NCBI GenBank assembly: GCA_902613915.1
Contig: CACMJB010000004.1
Span: forward strand, 1-64,000
Source of the DNA: an uncultured Pelagibacteraceae bacterium
GTDB lineage: Bacteria; Pseudomonadota; Alphaproteobacteria; Pelagibacterales; Pelagibacteraceae
DNA: 64,000 nt
Direction: 5' to 3'
In this document: in pieces, positions 16,706 to 29,776 of the stretch
How positions within the stretch are numbered: the stretch's first letter is position 1
Layout of the letters: each line of letters starts with the position of its first letter
Made by a program: the position numbers and the translations under genes
Notes under the pieces: model-generated
What the model saw: the letters and a program-made list of their open reading frames with translations, nothing else
Database searches by the model: none
What the model was told of the DNA's origin: nothing

Positions 16706-16723
16706 CTAATCATTAAGTATAAA

Positions 16724-19328
<2,605 letters not shown>

Positions 19329-19428
19329 GTTTAAAACTTTTAAAAATCAAAAGTTCCACATAATACAATCAAAGATAGAATTTGCAATAATTATGTAGCT
19401 TATTGAGGTTTTAGTAAATCAGATTGGG

Positions 19429-20457
<1,029 letters not shown>

Positions 20458-21009
20458 CTATTGTGTAAAAACTTCTTTTCCTCTGGTCATGGCTACCGCA
20501 CCAGTTCTTGAAGTGCTAATTAACCCTAAAGGCTTCAAATTTGCAATCAATTTATCAATATCTCTTCTTAATGCGGTAACCTGAATAACAAAAGATTTTT
20601 GTGTTTTATCAAGTATTACTGAATTAAATTTTTTGCACATTAACTTAGCTTTTTTTTGTTTTGCTGCAGTTCCTACTAACTTAAAAAGCGCTAGCTCTTT
20701 AAATATAATATCTGGATCATTTCTTGAAAAATCAGCAACTTTATGAACTGGTATAAGTTTTCCTAGTTGTAACTTAATTTGTTGAATAACTTCTGGTGTT
20801 CCTTTGGTTACAATTGTTATTCTAGAAACATGTTTTTTTTTATCCACCTCAGCAACTGCAAGTGATTCAATGTTATATCCTCTACCAGAAAATAAACCGA
20901 TTACTCTAGCCAATACTCCAGCTTCGTTATCAACCCAAACAACAATAATATGGTGATCCTCTTTTCCAAATTTAGTTGGTTGGCTGTATGCTGATTTTGG
21001 TTTTGGCAT
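20458..21009 (-). CDS. ilvN: Acetolactate synthase small (regulatory) subunit
   Basis: This subunit activates the catalytic acetolactate synthase subunit and confers valine feedback inhibition. The 183 residues contain an N-terminal ACT domain (VWVDNEAGVLARVIGLFSGR and NIESLAV, about residues 24-55) and a C-terminal ACT-like domain. The size corresponds to the long IlvH/IlvN type. Its start overlaps the large-subunit stop by one base, as expected for partners made in a fixed ratio. An N-terminal extension of about 18 residues rich in lysine and proline precedes the ACT domain. Confidence 0.94.
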   Translation of the reverse strand: MPKPKSAYSQPTKFGKEDHHIIVVWVDNEAGVLARVIGLFSGRGYNIESLAVAEVDKKKHVSRITIVTKGTPEVIQQIKLQLGKLIPVHKVADFSRNDPDIIFKELALFKLVGTAAKQKKAKLMCKKFNSVILDKTQKSFVIQVTALRRDIDKLIANLKPLGLISTSRTGAVAMTRGKEVFTQ

Positions 21010-22778
21010 TATACTAAAGTTTTTCCTTCGTCTGAAACTTCTTCTTTTTCATCTTCAGGTCCAAGAAGCATTTGGTTGTGAGGTTTTCCAGATGGTATCA
21101 TTGGGTAACAGTTTTCTACTTTGTCTACTACACAGTCAAAAATTACAGGTTTATCTGTAGAGATCATCTCTTTGATTTTTTCATCTAATTCATCAGGTGT
21201 TTTTGCTCTTATTCCAACAGCGCCATATGCTTCGGCTAATTTAACAAAATCAGGTAGAGCTTCAGTGTAACTTTCTGAATAATTCTTATCATGTAAAAGC
21301 TCTTGCCACTGTCGTACCATTCCCATGTATTCATTGTTTAAAATAAAAATTTTTATAGGAAGTCTATATTGTATTGCAGTCGACATCTCTTGAATATTCA
21401 TTAATATCGAAGCTTCACCAGCTACATCTACAACTAGTTTTTTTGGATGTGCTATTTGAACTCCAATAGCTGCAGGCAAACCATAACCCATTGTGCCTAA
21501 TCCTCCAGATGTCATCCATCTATTAGGTTTATTAAACTTATAATGTTGTGCAGCCCACATTTGGTGTTGACCAACTTCTGTAGTAATAAAAGTATCTTGA
21601 TCTTTGGTTAATTCATAAAGTCTTTGAATAGCATGCTGAGGTTTTATAGTTTCTTTACTATTAATAAAGTTAAGAGATTTTTTGTCTCTCCATTTATCTA
21701 TTTGACTCCACCATTTTGCTGTTTTTTGTTTATTTGAAGAAATAAAGTTATTATTTTTTTCTTTAAATCTTTTTATCACCGCTTGTAACAGCTGAGATAC
21801 ATCGCTTGTGATTGCAAGATCTACTTGTACATTCTTCCCGATAGAAGATGGATCTATATCAACATGAATCTTTTTAGACTTTGGTGAAAACTCATCTATC
21901 TTACCAGTAATTCTATCATCAAATCGTGCACCAATATTGATCATCAAATCACAATCATGCATTGCGTTATTGGCTTCATAAGTTCCATGCATTCCAAGCA
22001 TTCCTAAAAATTGCGGATCGTCGCCTGGGTAAGCTCCTAATCCCTGTAATGTTGAAGTGATTGGAAAACCTGTTAAAGAAACTAACTCTCTCAATAATTC
22101 ACTTGCTACAGGTCCTGAGTTGATTACTCCACCACCTGTATAAAAAATTGGTTTAGAAGATTGTTTAATCATTTCAATAAACCTGTCTACATCTTTTAAA
22201 TTTATTTTATTTGATAGAGCGCCATTTAATTTTTTAACTAATTTATTTTTATTAATTTTGTAAACGCCTTTATTAAATTGAATATCTTTTGGAATATCTA
22301 CTAAAACAGGTCCAGGTCGACCTGTTGTTGCAATTTCAAATGCTTGATTCATGATGTCTGCTAAATCATTAACGTCTTTCACTAACCAATTATGTTTAGT
22401 GCAAGGTCTTGTTATTCCTGTCGTATCACATTCTTGAAATGCATCTGTTCCAATTAAATGAGTTGGAACCTGTCCTGAAATACAAACTACAGGAATAGAA
22501 TCCATGTAAGCATCTGTCAAAGCAGTAACGGCGTTTGTTGCTCCAGGTCCTGAAGTAACCAATAAAACTCCGGGCTTGCCGCTTGATCTTGCATAACCTT
22601 CTGCTGCATGTCCCGCACCTTGTTCATGTCTAGCTAAAATATGTTTAATAGATTTATGATTTTTTAATTCATCGTAAATTGGAAGGACCGCACCTCCAGG
22701 ATAGCCAAAAATATATTCAACTTTTTGGTCCTCAAGTGCTTTAAAAACTATCTCTGCTCCACTCAATAATTTTGGCAT
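21009..22778 (-). CDS. ilvB: Acetolactate synthase large (catalytic) subunit
   Basis: This is a thiamine-diphosphate enzyme that condenses two pyruvates, or pyruvate with 2-oxobutyrate. The 589 residues include the activating glutamate in RHEQGAGHAAEGYAR (about residues 49-63), VTSGPGATN, the central FAD-binding region with ARFDDRITG, and the ThDP-Mg segment beginning VVDVAGEASILMNIQE. The usual GDG of the ThDP motif reads AGE here; the following asparagine and flanking context are kept. It opens the ilvBNC-leuA run, 37 bases after miaA. Confidence 0.94.
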   Translation of the reverse strand: MPKLLSGAEIVFKALEDQKVEYIFGYPGGAVLPIYDELKNHKSIKHILARHEQGAGHAAEGYARSSGKPGVLLVTSGPGATNAVTALTDAYMDSIPVVCISGQVPTHLIGTDAFQECDTTGITRPCTKHNWLVKDVNDLADIMNQAFEIATTGRPGPVLVDIPKDIQFNKGVYKINKNKLVKKLNGALSNKINLKDVDRFIEMIKQSSKPIFYTGGGVINSGPVASELLRELVSLTGFPITSTLQGLGAYPGDDPQFLGMLGMHGTYEANNAMHDCDLMINIGARFDDRITGKIDEFSPKSKKIHVDIDPSSIGKNVQVDLAITSDVSQLLQAVIKRFKEKNNNFISSNKQKTAKWWSQIDKWRDKKSLNFINSKETIKPQHAIQRLYELTKDQDTFITTEVGQHQMWAAQHYKFNKPNRWMTSGGLGTMGYGLPAAIGVQIAHPKKLVVDVAGEASILMNIQEMSTAIQYRLPIKIFILNNEYMGMVRQWQELLHDKNYSESYTEALPDFVKLAEAYGAVGIRAKTPDELDEKIKEMISTDKPVIFDCVVDKVENCYPMIPSGKPHNQMLLGPEDEKEEVSDEGKTLV

Positions 22779-22815
22779 TCATACAATCTAGCCTAGAAAT
22801 ACTTATCGTCAAGTT

Positions 22816-23733
22816 TTAGCTTACAGCTTTTAAAGATTTTTTTAAAAGAATAGAGAAATTTTTTGAATATAGCTTGTTCCAATTCTTCATATGGCCTCTG
22901 GCCCATGTATTTTGTCTTTTCGCGTACTGTCTAGTCTTTATATTAATAAATTCTCGACACTCTTCTAATGAAATCATTCCTTTCAAATATTGATTAATTT
23001 CATTAATTCCAATGAGCTTATTAGCTGATAAACTCTTATTTATTCTTAATCTGTTAAATTTTTTAACTTCAGCAATACAATTTTCTTCGAACATTAGTTC
23101 TGTCCTTTTTGAAATTTTTTGTAACAGTTCATCTCTTGGTATATTAATAAAAACTGTTTTAAGCTTAAAATCTAAAAATTCTGATTTAGTTTTTAATATC
23201 CATTCAAATAAGGATTTCTTTGTTTTTAATTTTACTTCATAGGCTCTTTGCATGCGCTGAGAATCAGAAGGTAAAATTTTATTTTTAACATAAGGATCTA
23301 GCTCAATAAGTCGTTCGTAAAATTTTTGATAGCCAAGCCGGTTGTATAAAGATCTTACCTTAGATCTTGTTTTAAAGTCTATTTCAGGTATTTTACTAAT
23401 ACCCTTGGTTATTGTATTAAAATATAATCCTGTGCCACCGACCACAATCGGTGTTTTTTTCTTTTTTAAACAAGTATTTATCTTTTTTTTTGCTTCTTTA
23501 AACCAGTCTCCTGCTGAAAAATGTTTTTTTACAGAAATTATTCCATAAAGATGATGTTTAACTTTTTTTATTTCGAGTTTAGTAGGTCTTGAAGATAAAA
23601 TAGAAAATTCTTTGTAAATTTGCATGCTATCTGCATTAATGATTTCCCCATTAAGTTTTTTTGCGATCTGAATAGCAAGTTTTGATTTTCCAGAGGCTGT
23701 TGGTCCTGCTAAGAGAATTATTTTGTTTGACAA
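22816..23733 (-). CDS. miaA: tRNA dimethylallyltransferase MiaA
   Basis: MiaA adds an isopentenyl group to A37 of tRNAs reading UNN codons. The 305-residue protein has the P-loop GPTASGKSKLA at residues 9-19, the catalytic-site segment INADSMQIYKE, the IVVGGTGLYFN motif, and the tRNA-binding tail RQYAKRQNTWARGHM. Length is normal. It abuts degP with a single base between them on the same strand. A high UNN codon content is expected in such an AT-rich genome, which fits retention of this gene. Confidence 0.95.
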   Translation of the reverse strand: MSNKIILLAGPTASGKSKLAIQIAKKLNGEIINADSMQIYKEFSILSSRPTKLEIKKVKHHLYGIISVKKHFSAGDWFKEAKKKINTCLKKKKTPIVVGGTGLYFNTITKGISKIPEIDFKTRSKVRSLYNRLGYQKFYERLIELDPYVKNKILPSDSQRMQRAYEVKLKTKKSLFEWILKTKSEFLDFKLKTVFINIPRDELLQKISKRTELMFEENCIAEVKKFNRLRINKSLSANKLIGINEINQYLKGMISLEECREFINIKTRQYAKRQNTWARGHMKNWNKLYSKNFSILLKKSLKAVS

Positions 23734-23734
23734 A

Positions 23735-25138
23735 TTAATTTATCTTTACACCAAGGTATCTTCTTCGATTGTTATTATTAATAACAGTTAACAGTAAAGT
23801 TTTTTCACCTTTTTTGAAAATGCTATTAACAATTTTATTCAAGTCTGAAGAATTTTTTACAGAAGTTTTTTGAACCTCTATGATTATATCGTTCACATTT
23901 AAAAGATTCGCTAGAGGACTCCGATTAGAAATTTCAGTTATTACAACTCCTTTAGTTTTTTTGTTTAAATTTCTTCTAGAGATATCTTGATCATTTAAAT
24001 TTCTTACTGCAATTTTTAAGCTTTGAATGTCTACATCTTTTTTAACAATTTTTGGTTTGGTTTCTTTAAATTCCTCTGATGTTTCGAGTCTTCCTAAAGT
24101 TAATCTTTTTGAGATTAATTTTTTGTTTCTCCAAATTTTAAGTTCAACACTTTTTCCTACTTCAGTGCTTGCAACAACATTAGGAAGTTTTTTCATTGTA
24201 TTTATTTTTTTTCCATCAAATTCTAAAATAATATCACCTGCTTTAATTCCTGCTTTTTCTGCCGGACTACCTTGTCCAACACTTGCCACAAGAGCTCCTT
24301 CTGGTTTTTTAAGTTTTTCAACATCTGCTATTTCTTTTGTTACCTCTTGAATTCTTACTCCTAACCATCCTCTTTTTGTTTCACCAAATTTTATTAATTG
24401 ATCAATTACATTTGATGCTGCGTTGGCTGGTATTGCAAAACCGATTCCAATTGAACCAGATTGACCTGGGGCGATGATTGCGGTGTTAACTCCGATAACT
24501 TCTCCTTTGAGATTAAATAACGGTCCACCAGAATTACCTTGGTTGATTGATGCATCAGTTTGAATAAAATCTTCATATCGCGTTAAACCAATTTGCCTGT
24601 TTCTTGCTGAAATAATTCCTGATGTTACAGTTCCTCCTAAACCAAAAGGATTACCAATTGCGACTACCCAGTCACCCACTCTTGCTTTGGTTGAGTCGCC
24701 AAACCGCACAGGTTTAAATTTATCTGTCGTTTTCATTTTTAAAACTGCAAGATCCATATAAGGATCTGCACCTATGACCTCTGCATTATATTCCTTGTCA
24801 CCCACACGTATTAAAATATCCTCGGCATTGGCAATCACATGGTTATTTGTAATAACTATACCATCTTCTTTAATTATAAAACCAGAACCTAAAGATGAAG
24901 CTTTTCTCTCTGTAGGTCTCTCAAAATCTTTAAACATTTCACCAAAGGGTGAACCTGGAGGAAACTGAAATGGGAATTGATTAGTCGTTGTTTTTACAGT
25001 TTGAGTAGTTGAAATATTAACAACTGACGGCATTAGTTTTTCTGCTAAATCAGCAAAAGAGCTTGGAACTGCTTTAACTTGAATAGTTGAAAAATTTAAA
25101 ATTAATAATACAAAAAATATTTTCTTCAGAATATTCAT
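23735..25138 (-). CDS. degP: DegP/HtrA-type periplasmic serine protease
   Basis: This 467-residue protein is a periplasmic chaperone-protease for misfolded envelope proteins. It has a signal peptide (cleavage near IQVKA), then a trypsin-like domain with the triad His in NNHVIANA, Asp in YMDLAVLKM and Ser in QGNSGGPLF. Two PDZ domains follow (about residues 265-355 and 375-465). It lies directly after the small DUF2065 gene and hflKC, the common alphaproteobacterial order, so envelope and membrane quality control are grouped. Confidence 0.94.
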   Translation of the reverse strand: MNILKKIFFVLLILNFSTIQVKAVPSSFADLAEKLMPSVVNISTTQTVKTTTNQFPFQFPPGSPFGEMFKDFERPTERKASSLGSGFIIKEDGIVITNNHVIANAEDILIRVGDKEYNAEVIGADPYMDLAVLKMKTTDKFKPVRFGDSTKARVGDWVVAIGNPFGLGGTVTSGIISARNRQIGLTRYEDFIQTDASINQGNSGGPLFNLKGEVIGVNTAIIAPGQSGSIGIGFAIPANAASNVIDQLIKFGETKRGWLGVRIQEVTKEIADVEKLKKPEGALVASVGQGSPAEKAGIKAGDIILEFDGKKINTMKKLPNVVASTEVGKSVELKIWRNKKLISKRLTLGRLETSEEFKETKPKIVKKDVDIQSLKIAVRNLNDQDISRRNLNKKTKGVVITEISNRSPLANLLNVNDIIIEVQKTSVKNSSDLNKIVNSIFKKGEKTLLLTVINNNNRRRYLGVKIN

Positions 25139-25139
25139 G

Positions 25140-25325
25140 TTAATTTTTTATATACCAAATTATTAAAAAACCGATAATCAAAAAAAACAACCCAAATGAT
25201 CTCAGTTTGTTTTCTGGTGTTTTTTTGATCATCTCTAACATATTTTTTATTCTTGACGGGAAAATGGCAAGGAAAAGACCTTCTATAAAGAAAAGCAATC
25301 CGATTGCAGTAATAAGCTCTTTCAC
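25140..25325 (-). CDS. DUF2065 (YjeT-like) small membrane protein
   Basis: This 61-residue protein has two hydrophobic segments (about residues 5-24 and 43-58) flanking the short polar loop FPSRIKNMLEMIKKTPENKL. The family is conserved beside hflC in many proteobacteria but has no defined function. Here it lies 12 bases after hflC and one base before degP, which supports it being a real co-transcribed gene. A role with the HflKC complex is only inferred from location. Confidence 0.85.
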   Translation of the reverse strand: MKELITAIGLLFFIEGLFLAIFPSRIKNMLEMIKKTPENKLRSFGLFFLIIGFLIIWYIKN

Positions 25326-25337
25326 AAAGTGATTAGC

Positions 25338-26213
25338 TTATCTTTTAATATTTGGCTTTATAGATTTACCAAAAAATTTGAAGAATTCGCTGTCAGGAGA
25401 TAATACAAGTGAAGTTTCTCCACCGATTAGGGCTTTTTCATAAGCCTGCATTGCTCGATAGAAAGCAAAAAACTGAGGGTCTCTTCCAAAGGCATTAGCA
25501 AAGATTTTATTTCTTTCACCATCGCCTTCTCCTTTCATAATTTCTGACTTCTTATTAGCTTCTGCTAAAATTACTGTTACATCTTTATCGGCAGTTGATC
25601 TAATTTTTTGTGCAATCTCAGCTCCTTGTGCTCTAAACTCTTTAGCTTCTCTCTCCCTTTCAGTTTGCATTCGTTTGTAAATAGCTTCACTGTTTGCTGG
25701 GGGTAAATCAGCTCTTTTAATTCTAACATCTACAATTTGAATTCCAAAATTCTCTGCTTCTTGATTTACCTGGGATTGAATGTCTTGCATTTGTCTTGCT
25801 CTATCAGTTGATAATAAAGTCGCTAATTCTTGTGTACCCAATACACCTCTTATTCTAGAGTTTATGATTGTAGAAAGTCTTGATCTAGCAACTCTTTCAT
25901 TTCCAACCGAAATATAGAATTTTAATGGATCAACAATTTTAAATCTTGCAAAAGCATCAACGATTAATCTTTTTTGGTCTGCAGCAATTACTTCTTCTGG
26001 ATCGTTATCTAAGTTTAAAATTCTTTTATCAAGATAAACTACGTTTTGAATAAATGGTAATTTAAAGTTTAATCCTGCTTTAGTTATAATCTTTTTAGGG
26101 TCACCAAATTGAAGAACTATTGCTTGGCTAATCTCTTGAACTATAAATAAAGATTGAAATACTACTACCGCTATCAAAACAGTTGCAGGAATAATAAGTT
26201 TAACGCCTCTCAT
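25338..26213 (-). CDS. hflC: HflC, SPFH-domain modulator of FtsH
   Basis: HflC forms with HflK a large periplasmic cage around the FtsH protease. The 291-residue protein has an N-terminal membrane anchor (about residues 5-24), an SPFH/band-7 domain starting at QAIVLQFGDPKK, and a long helix rich in charged residues. Its QTEREREAKEFRAQGAE segment is typical of HflC. It overlaps the hflK stop by one base. The C-terminal LSPDSEFFKFF motif is also usual for the family. Confidence 0.95.
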   Translation of the reverse strand: MRGVKLIIPATVLIAVVVFQSLFIVQEISQAIVLQFGDPKKIITKAGLNFKLPFIQNVVYLDKRILNLDNDPEEVIAADQKRLIVDAFARFKIVDPLKFYISVGNERVARSRLSTIINSRIRGVLGTQELATLLSTDRARQMQDIQSQVNQEAENFGIQIVDVRIKRADLPPANSEAIYKRMQTEREREAKEFRAQGAEIAQKIRSTADKDVTVILAEANKKSEIMKGEGDGERNKIFANAFGRDPQFFAFYRAMQAYEKALIGGETSLVLSPDSEFFKFFGKSIKPNIKR

Positions 26214-27328
26214 TAATTATTGCTCCCTGATTTTTTTAGTTCTGGTAATGGTAGATAAGGAACTACACCTGAGCCTGACTCTTTATCTATTATCACTTTA
26301 TCTATATCGGCTAAAACTTTTTCCATAGTTTCTAAATACATTCTCTCTTGGGTTACTTGTTTTGCATTTTTGTACTCATTATATATTGCTAAAAACCTGC
26401 TTGCTTCACCTTCTGCCTTTGCAACAACTTCTTTTTTATAGGCTTCTGCCTGTTGTAAAACTTGTTCTGCTTCCCCTCGTGCTCTTGGAATTACATCATT
26501 AGCATAAGCTTCGGCTTCATTCTTTGATCTTTCTCTATCAGCCCTTGCGGCCTGTACATCTCTAAAAGCATCAATAACTTGTTCAGGTGGATCGGCTTGT
26601 TGAGTTTGAACCTGTGTAACCTGTATTCCTGAGCCATACTCATCTAAAATTATCTGAGTGATTTCCTGAACTTCTACTTCGATTTTCGACCTACCTTCTG
26701 TTAAAATATTTTGGATTCTGTTTTTTGCTATAACTTCTCTCATAGCAGTTTCTGAAGCTGCTTTTACTGTTTCTATTGGTGCCTGAATATTAAATAAAAA
26801 TTTCTGAGCATCTTTTATTACCCAAAAAACTGAGTAGTTAATATCAACTATATTTTCATCTCCAGTTAACATTAAACTTTCTTCTGGAACATTACCAACA
26901 CCAGAAGATCTTCCAGTATCACTTGCAGGTCTAAACCCAACATCAACTCTATTAACTTTTGTAACTTTAGGAGTTAATACTCTCTCGAAAGGTGTTGGAA
27001 AGTGATAGTGTAAACCTGGTTGAGTAGTATTCACATATTTTCCAAATCTTAAAACAACACCTTGTTCATCGGGTAAAACTCTATAAAGACCACTCGCTAC
27101 ATAAAGAACAGCTAAAATTAATAAACCAATTATTATTGGACGTGAACCACCTGATTTTCCGCCAGAAAATTTATTAATCGTTTTTTGAAAATTTTTAATT
27201 ATATCGTCAAGACTCGGAGGATCCTGTCTTGAGCCTGATCCATTTCCACCCGGCATACGCCCTCCGCCACCTGGAGGAGGTGATCCCCAAGGGGATTGAT
27301 TTTTAAAAATCTTGTCTTTGAAGCTCAT
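26213..27328 (-). CDS. hflK: HflK, SPFH-domain modulator of FtsH
   Basis: This is the partner of HflC in the FtsH-associated membrane complex. The 371-residue protein begins with a glycine/proline-rich cytoplasmic tail (WGSPPPGGGG), then one membrane helix around residues 66-83. The SPFH domain starts at EQGVVLRFGKYVN, and a long C-terminal helix includes DPPEQVIDAFRDVQAARADR. It heads the 15.5-kb minus-strand run and diverges from mrp across 54 bases, which must hold promoters for both. Confidence 0.95.
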   Translation of the reverse strand: MSFKDKIFKNQSPWGSPPPGGGGRMPGGNGSGSRQDPPSLDDIIKNFQKTINKFSGGKSGGSRPIIIGLLILAVLYVASGLYRVLPDEQGVVLRFGKYVNTTQPGLHYHFPTPFERVLTPKVTKVNRVDVGFRPASDTGRSSGVGNVPEESLMLTGDENIVDINYSVFWVIKDAQKFLFNIQAPIETVKAASETAMREVIAKNRIQNILTEGRSKIEVEVQEITQIILDEYGSGIQVTQVQTQQADPPEQVIDAFRDVQAARADRERSKNEAEAYANDVIPRARGEAEQVLQQAEAYKKEVVAKAEGEASRFLAIYNEYKNAKQVTQERMYLETMEKVLADIDKVIIDKESGSGVVPYLPLPELKKSGSNN

Positions 27329-27382
27329 GACACTTTATATAGTGACTTTTACTCCAAAAACAAGTTATGTAAGAGCGATATT

Positions 27383-28210
27383 ATGTCTGAAAAAAAAGTA
27401 GAAATGAGCAAAACAATGAAAGAAAGGCTTGCTCCCAAGCAATTTACTAAAACTCCAATAAATGGGACTAAAAACACAATATTAGTTTCAAGCGCAAAAG
27501 GTGGTGTAGGCAAATCTACAGTCGCAATTAATCTTGCGTTTGCTCTACAAAATTTAGGACTCAAAATTGGAATTTTAGATGCCGATGTTTATGGACCGTC
27601 TTTACCAAAATTAATTAAATTAAATGAAAAACCTAAAAGCGAAGATGGCAAAGCTTTAATCCCTTTAGAAAAATATGATGCTCAATGTATGTCGATGGGT
27701 TTTTTAGTCGATGAGCAAACACCAATGATTTGGAGAGGTCCAATGGTCATCAGCGCTTTGAAAACAATGACACAAAAAGTTTTGTGGAAAGATCGAGATG
27801 TAATCATAGTTGATATGCCTCCTGGAACTGGTGACACTCAATTAACATTTGCGCAAGAGGTTAAAGTTGATGGAGCAATAATTGTTTCAACTCCTCAAGA
27901 CTTGGCATTATTAGATGTAAAAAGAGGAATTCAAATGTTTGATAAAACAGGCGTAAAAATTTTGGGATTAATTGATAACATGAGTTATTTTAAGGGTGAC
28001 GACGGAAAAGAATATAAAATTTTTGGTGAAAGCGGAGTAGAAAACACTGCTAAAGAATTTGATAAAGAATTTTTAGGTCATATTCCCATTCACCAAGATT
28101 TAAGAAGTTCAGCTGATAAGGGCGATCCATTAACACACTCAAATCCTGATCATGAAGTCTCAAAATTATTTAAAAATATAGCTGAAAAAATCAAACAATC
28201 TTTTCTTTAA
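27383..28210 (+). CDS. mrp: Mrp/ApbC-family iron-sulfur carrier ATPase
   Basis: Mrp proteins bind and transfer Fe-S clusters using a P-loop NTPase fold. The deviant Walker A motif [13 protein letters not shown] is complete, followed by [14 protein letters not shown] (Walker A') and [15 protein letters not shown] chose the ATG at 27383, giving 275 residues, since the open frame upstream (to 27296) overlaps hflK and the -10 region. The N-terminal DUF59 domain of longer Mrp proteins is absent, as is the CxxC motif often seen near the C-terminus. It overlaps convergent thyX by 20 bases. Confidence 0.9.
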   Translation: MSEKKVEMSKTMKERLAPKQFTKTPINGTKNTILVSSAKGGVGKSTVAINLAFALQNLGLKIGILDADVYGPSLPKLIKLNEKPKSEDGKALIPLEKYDAQCMSMGFLVDEQTPMIWRGPMVISALKTMTQKVLWKDRDVIIVDMPPGTGDTQLTFAQEVKVDGAIIVSTPQDLALLDVKRGIQMFDKTGVKILGLIDNMSYFKGDDGKEYKIFGESGVENTAKEFDKEFLGHIPIHQDLRSSADKGDPLTHSNPDHEVSKLFKNIAEKIKQSFL

Positions 28211-29138
28211 AATCAAAAGAAGTCATTAATTCGTTCCATTCTCTTTTAGAAAGACCAGAACTTTCGTAATTTACTTTTTCACCTTTAGCCATTAGTTGAA
28301 TAACTTTTTTGCCTTTAGCAGACACATGAACGGCACCTACTCTATAATCCAAGAATGCAGCATGAGTAATCGGAACCCATTTTTTTACAGTATCTAACAT
28401 GGTCTCTGCATAAACTCTTATTTCGTACTGAGCGTGACTATCTGCTCTTAGAAATAAAAAATTTAATAAATTTAATAAATCTGTTTTCCAATACCATTGT
28501 GTGTAAGAATTTAAAGTAAGATTCATTCTGGCTAGTTCTCTAGCAAGACCAGCTTTGCCTTCATCTATAGTACTTCCATCAAATCTTTCGTTAAGCATTT
28601 TTTCATAATTATCATAAGTTCTTGTAGCATCATCTTTTAAGATCTTTAAAACTTCATCTGCTTGGTCACCAGTTATTAGGTCTCCTCTACCTTGTCTATT
28701 AGATGATGATTGAGCTGATAATTGGTCCTTAGCTGGAATATAAAATTCTTTATCTAAAATAGAGTATCTCGCTGAATACTCATTTACATTTGCTGTTCTA
28801 TGCCTAATCCATTGTCGAGCAATAAATATTGGAAGTTTTACATGGTATTTTATCTCACACATTTCAAAAGGAGTAGAATGCCAATGTCTCATTAAATATT
28901 TTATTAAACCCTCATCTGTTGAAACCTTCTTTGTTCCTTTTCCATAAGATACTCTAGCAGACTGAACGATAGAGCTGTCATCTCCCATATAATCAACTAC
29001 TCTAACGAATCCATGATCTAAAACAGGTAAAGCTTCATAAAGTATTTTTTCTAACTCTGGTGAAGTTACTCTTTTTGTTGAGTTTTTTTGGGCTTGTTGA
29101 TCTGCAATTTCTTGCTTTTGTTCTGGTGTCAGTTTCAT
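28191..29138 (-). CDS. thyX: Flavin-dependent thymidylate synthase ThyX
   Basis: ThyX makes dTMP from dUMP with methylenetetrahydrofolate and FAD/NADPH. The 315-residue protein carries the ThyX motif as [14 protein letters not shown] (RHRx7S), preceded by [19 protein letters not shown], and later [20 protein letters not shown]. It is longer than the minimal ThyX (about 220), with an N-terminal extension of roughly 45 residues, as in alphaproteobacterial forms. No thyA is seen in this window. The start lies just before the ssrA acceptor piece, which is on the opposite strand. Confidence 0.94.
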   Translation of the reverse strand: MKLTPEQKQEIADQQAQKNSTKRVTSPELEKILYEALPVLDHGFVRVVDYMGDDSSIVQSARVSYGKGTKKVSTDEGLIKYLMRHWHSTPFEMCEIKYHVKLPIFIARQWIRHRTANVNEYSARYSILDKEFYIPAKDQLSAQSSSNRQGRGDLITGDQADEVLKILKDDATRTYDNYEKMLNERFDGSTIDEGKAGLARELARMNLTLNSYTQWYWKTDLLNLLNFLFLRADSHAQYEIRVYAETMLDTVKKWVPITHAAFLDYRVGAVHVSAKGKKVIQLMAKGEKVNYESSGLSKREWNELMTSFDFKEKIV

Positions 29139-29174
29139 TTGAATAAATTTATTGAATCTCTGTTTAAGAGTTTT

Positions 29175-29446
29175 ATATTAATAGTGTTGGTTTTCCAACT
29201 ATGACGATAAACGAATTTCGTAATAAACATTACGGACGTGGGGGCAGTACCCACCACCTCCACCATTTACAACTTATGGGGGTGAATTAGGATCGACGGA
29301 TGTCTAAAGGCTATTCTTTCGTACGAGATGGTTCCGACGTAACGGGCCAATTTACAAATGCTAACGAAAGTTACGCACTTGCAGCTTAATTAACTTTGTT
29401 AATTAAGTAACGGGGTTTGGGGCACCTGGCAACAGAACGCCCCTAT
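29175..29446 (+). ncRNA. ssrA: tmRNA, circularly permuted two-piece form
   Basis: The gene is permuted. The acceptor piece comes first and ends CTCCACCA at 29258-29265, preceded by a T-arm starting GGACGTGGGGG. After a 12-base spacer (29266-29277) the coding piece starts GGGGGTG (29278-29284), followed by GGATCGACGGATGTC. The two pieces pair as an acceptor stem (GGGGGTG with CACCTCC) that keeps a G-U at the third pair, the alanine identity element. The likely tag is ANESYALAA (29360-29386, stop 29387-29389). A ten-base-pair stem (29385-29394 with 29398-29407) encloses the stop. The outer ends are approximate. Confidence 0.9.
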
Positions 29447-29453
29447 TAAATTT

Positions 29454-29693
29454 TTATCCAAAATAAATATTGATTAAACCAATTAAATAAATTCCAGCTA
29501 AACCTGAATTTAATGCCACTAAAGATTTTTCATTCCACAACCAAGAAACTACTGCTAAACCACTATTACCAATTAAAAAAATAAAACAATATAGAGGATA
29601 GTATCCAAGCGCTGCTGTCATTGCTCCCATTAAGATAGTTAAAGTAGAACACCAAGCCCAAAATTGGTGTGGTTTAGGTTTCAGTTTTTTCAT
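29454..29693 (-). CDS. Small membrane protein, unknown function
   Basis: With the ATG at 29693 the product has 79 residues: a basic start (MKKLKPKPHQFW) and about three hydrophobic segments. I prefer this start over one 63 bases upstream because its ATG shares a base with the stop of a 27-codon ORF just upstream (TAATG), implying translational coupling. The longer start would overlap that ORF completely. I recognise no family. It lies downstream of a MazG-like gene and ends just past the tmRNA 3' end on the other strand. Confidence 0.62.
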   Translation of the reverse strand: MKKLKPKPHQFWAWCSTLTILMGAMTAALGYYPLYCFIFLIGNSGLAVVSWLWNEKSLVALNSGLAGIYLIGLINIYFG

Positions 29694-29776
29694 TAAAAAA
29701 CATATTTGTCTGCTAAATAAATCAATATACCTGCAGCTATCCCTAATAAAATCCAATACAAATTTTCTTTAATCAT
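29693..29776 (-). CDS. 27-residue single-pass membrane micropeptide (candidate)
   Basis: The ORF starts with an ATG overlapping the MazG-like stop (ATGA, 29773-29776) and ends with a TAA overlapping the next start (TAATG, 29691-29695). It encodes a lysine/glutamate N-terminus (MIKENLYW), a hydrophobic core with LLGIAAGILIYL, and the tail ADKYVF, so one membrane segment. Codon choice is the same as in neighbouring genes. Both junctions being coupled is strong circumstantial support for a real gene. Function is unknown. Confidence 0.6.
   Translation of the reverse strand: MIKENLYWILLGIAAGILIYLADKYVF

Noticed and set aside
27296-27382. N-terminal extension of Mrp
   Set aside because: It would overlap hflK and the shared promoter region, and the added residues do not resemble the family; the ATG at 27383 fits better.
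29694-29756. Longer start for the 79-residue membrane protein
   Set aside because: It would read through the 27-codon ORF in another frame, and no ribosome site precedes it.
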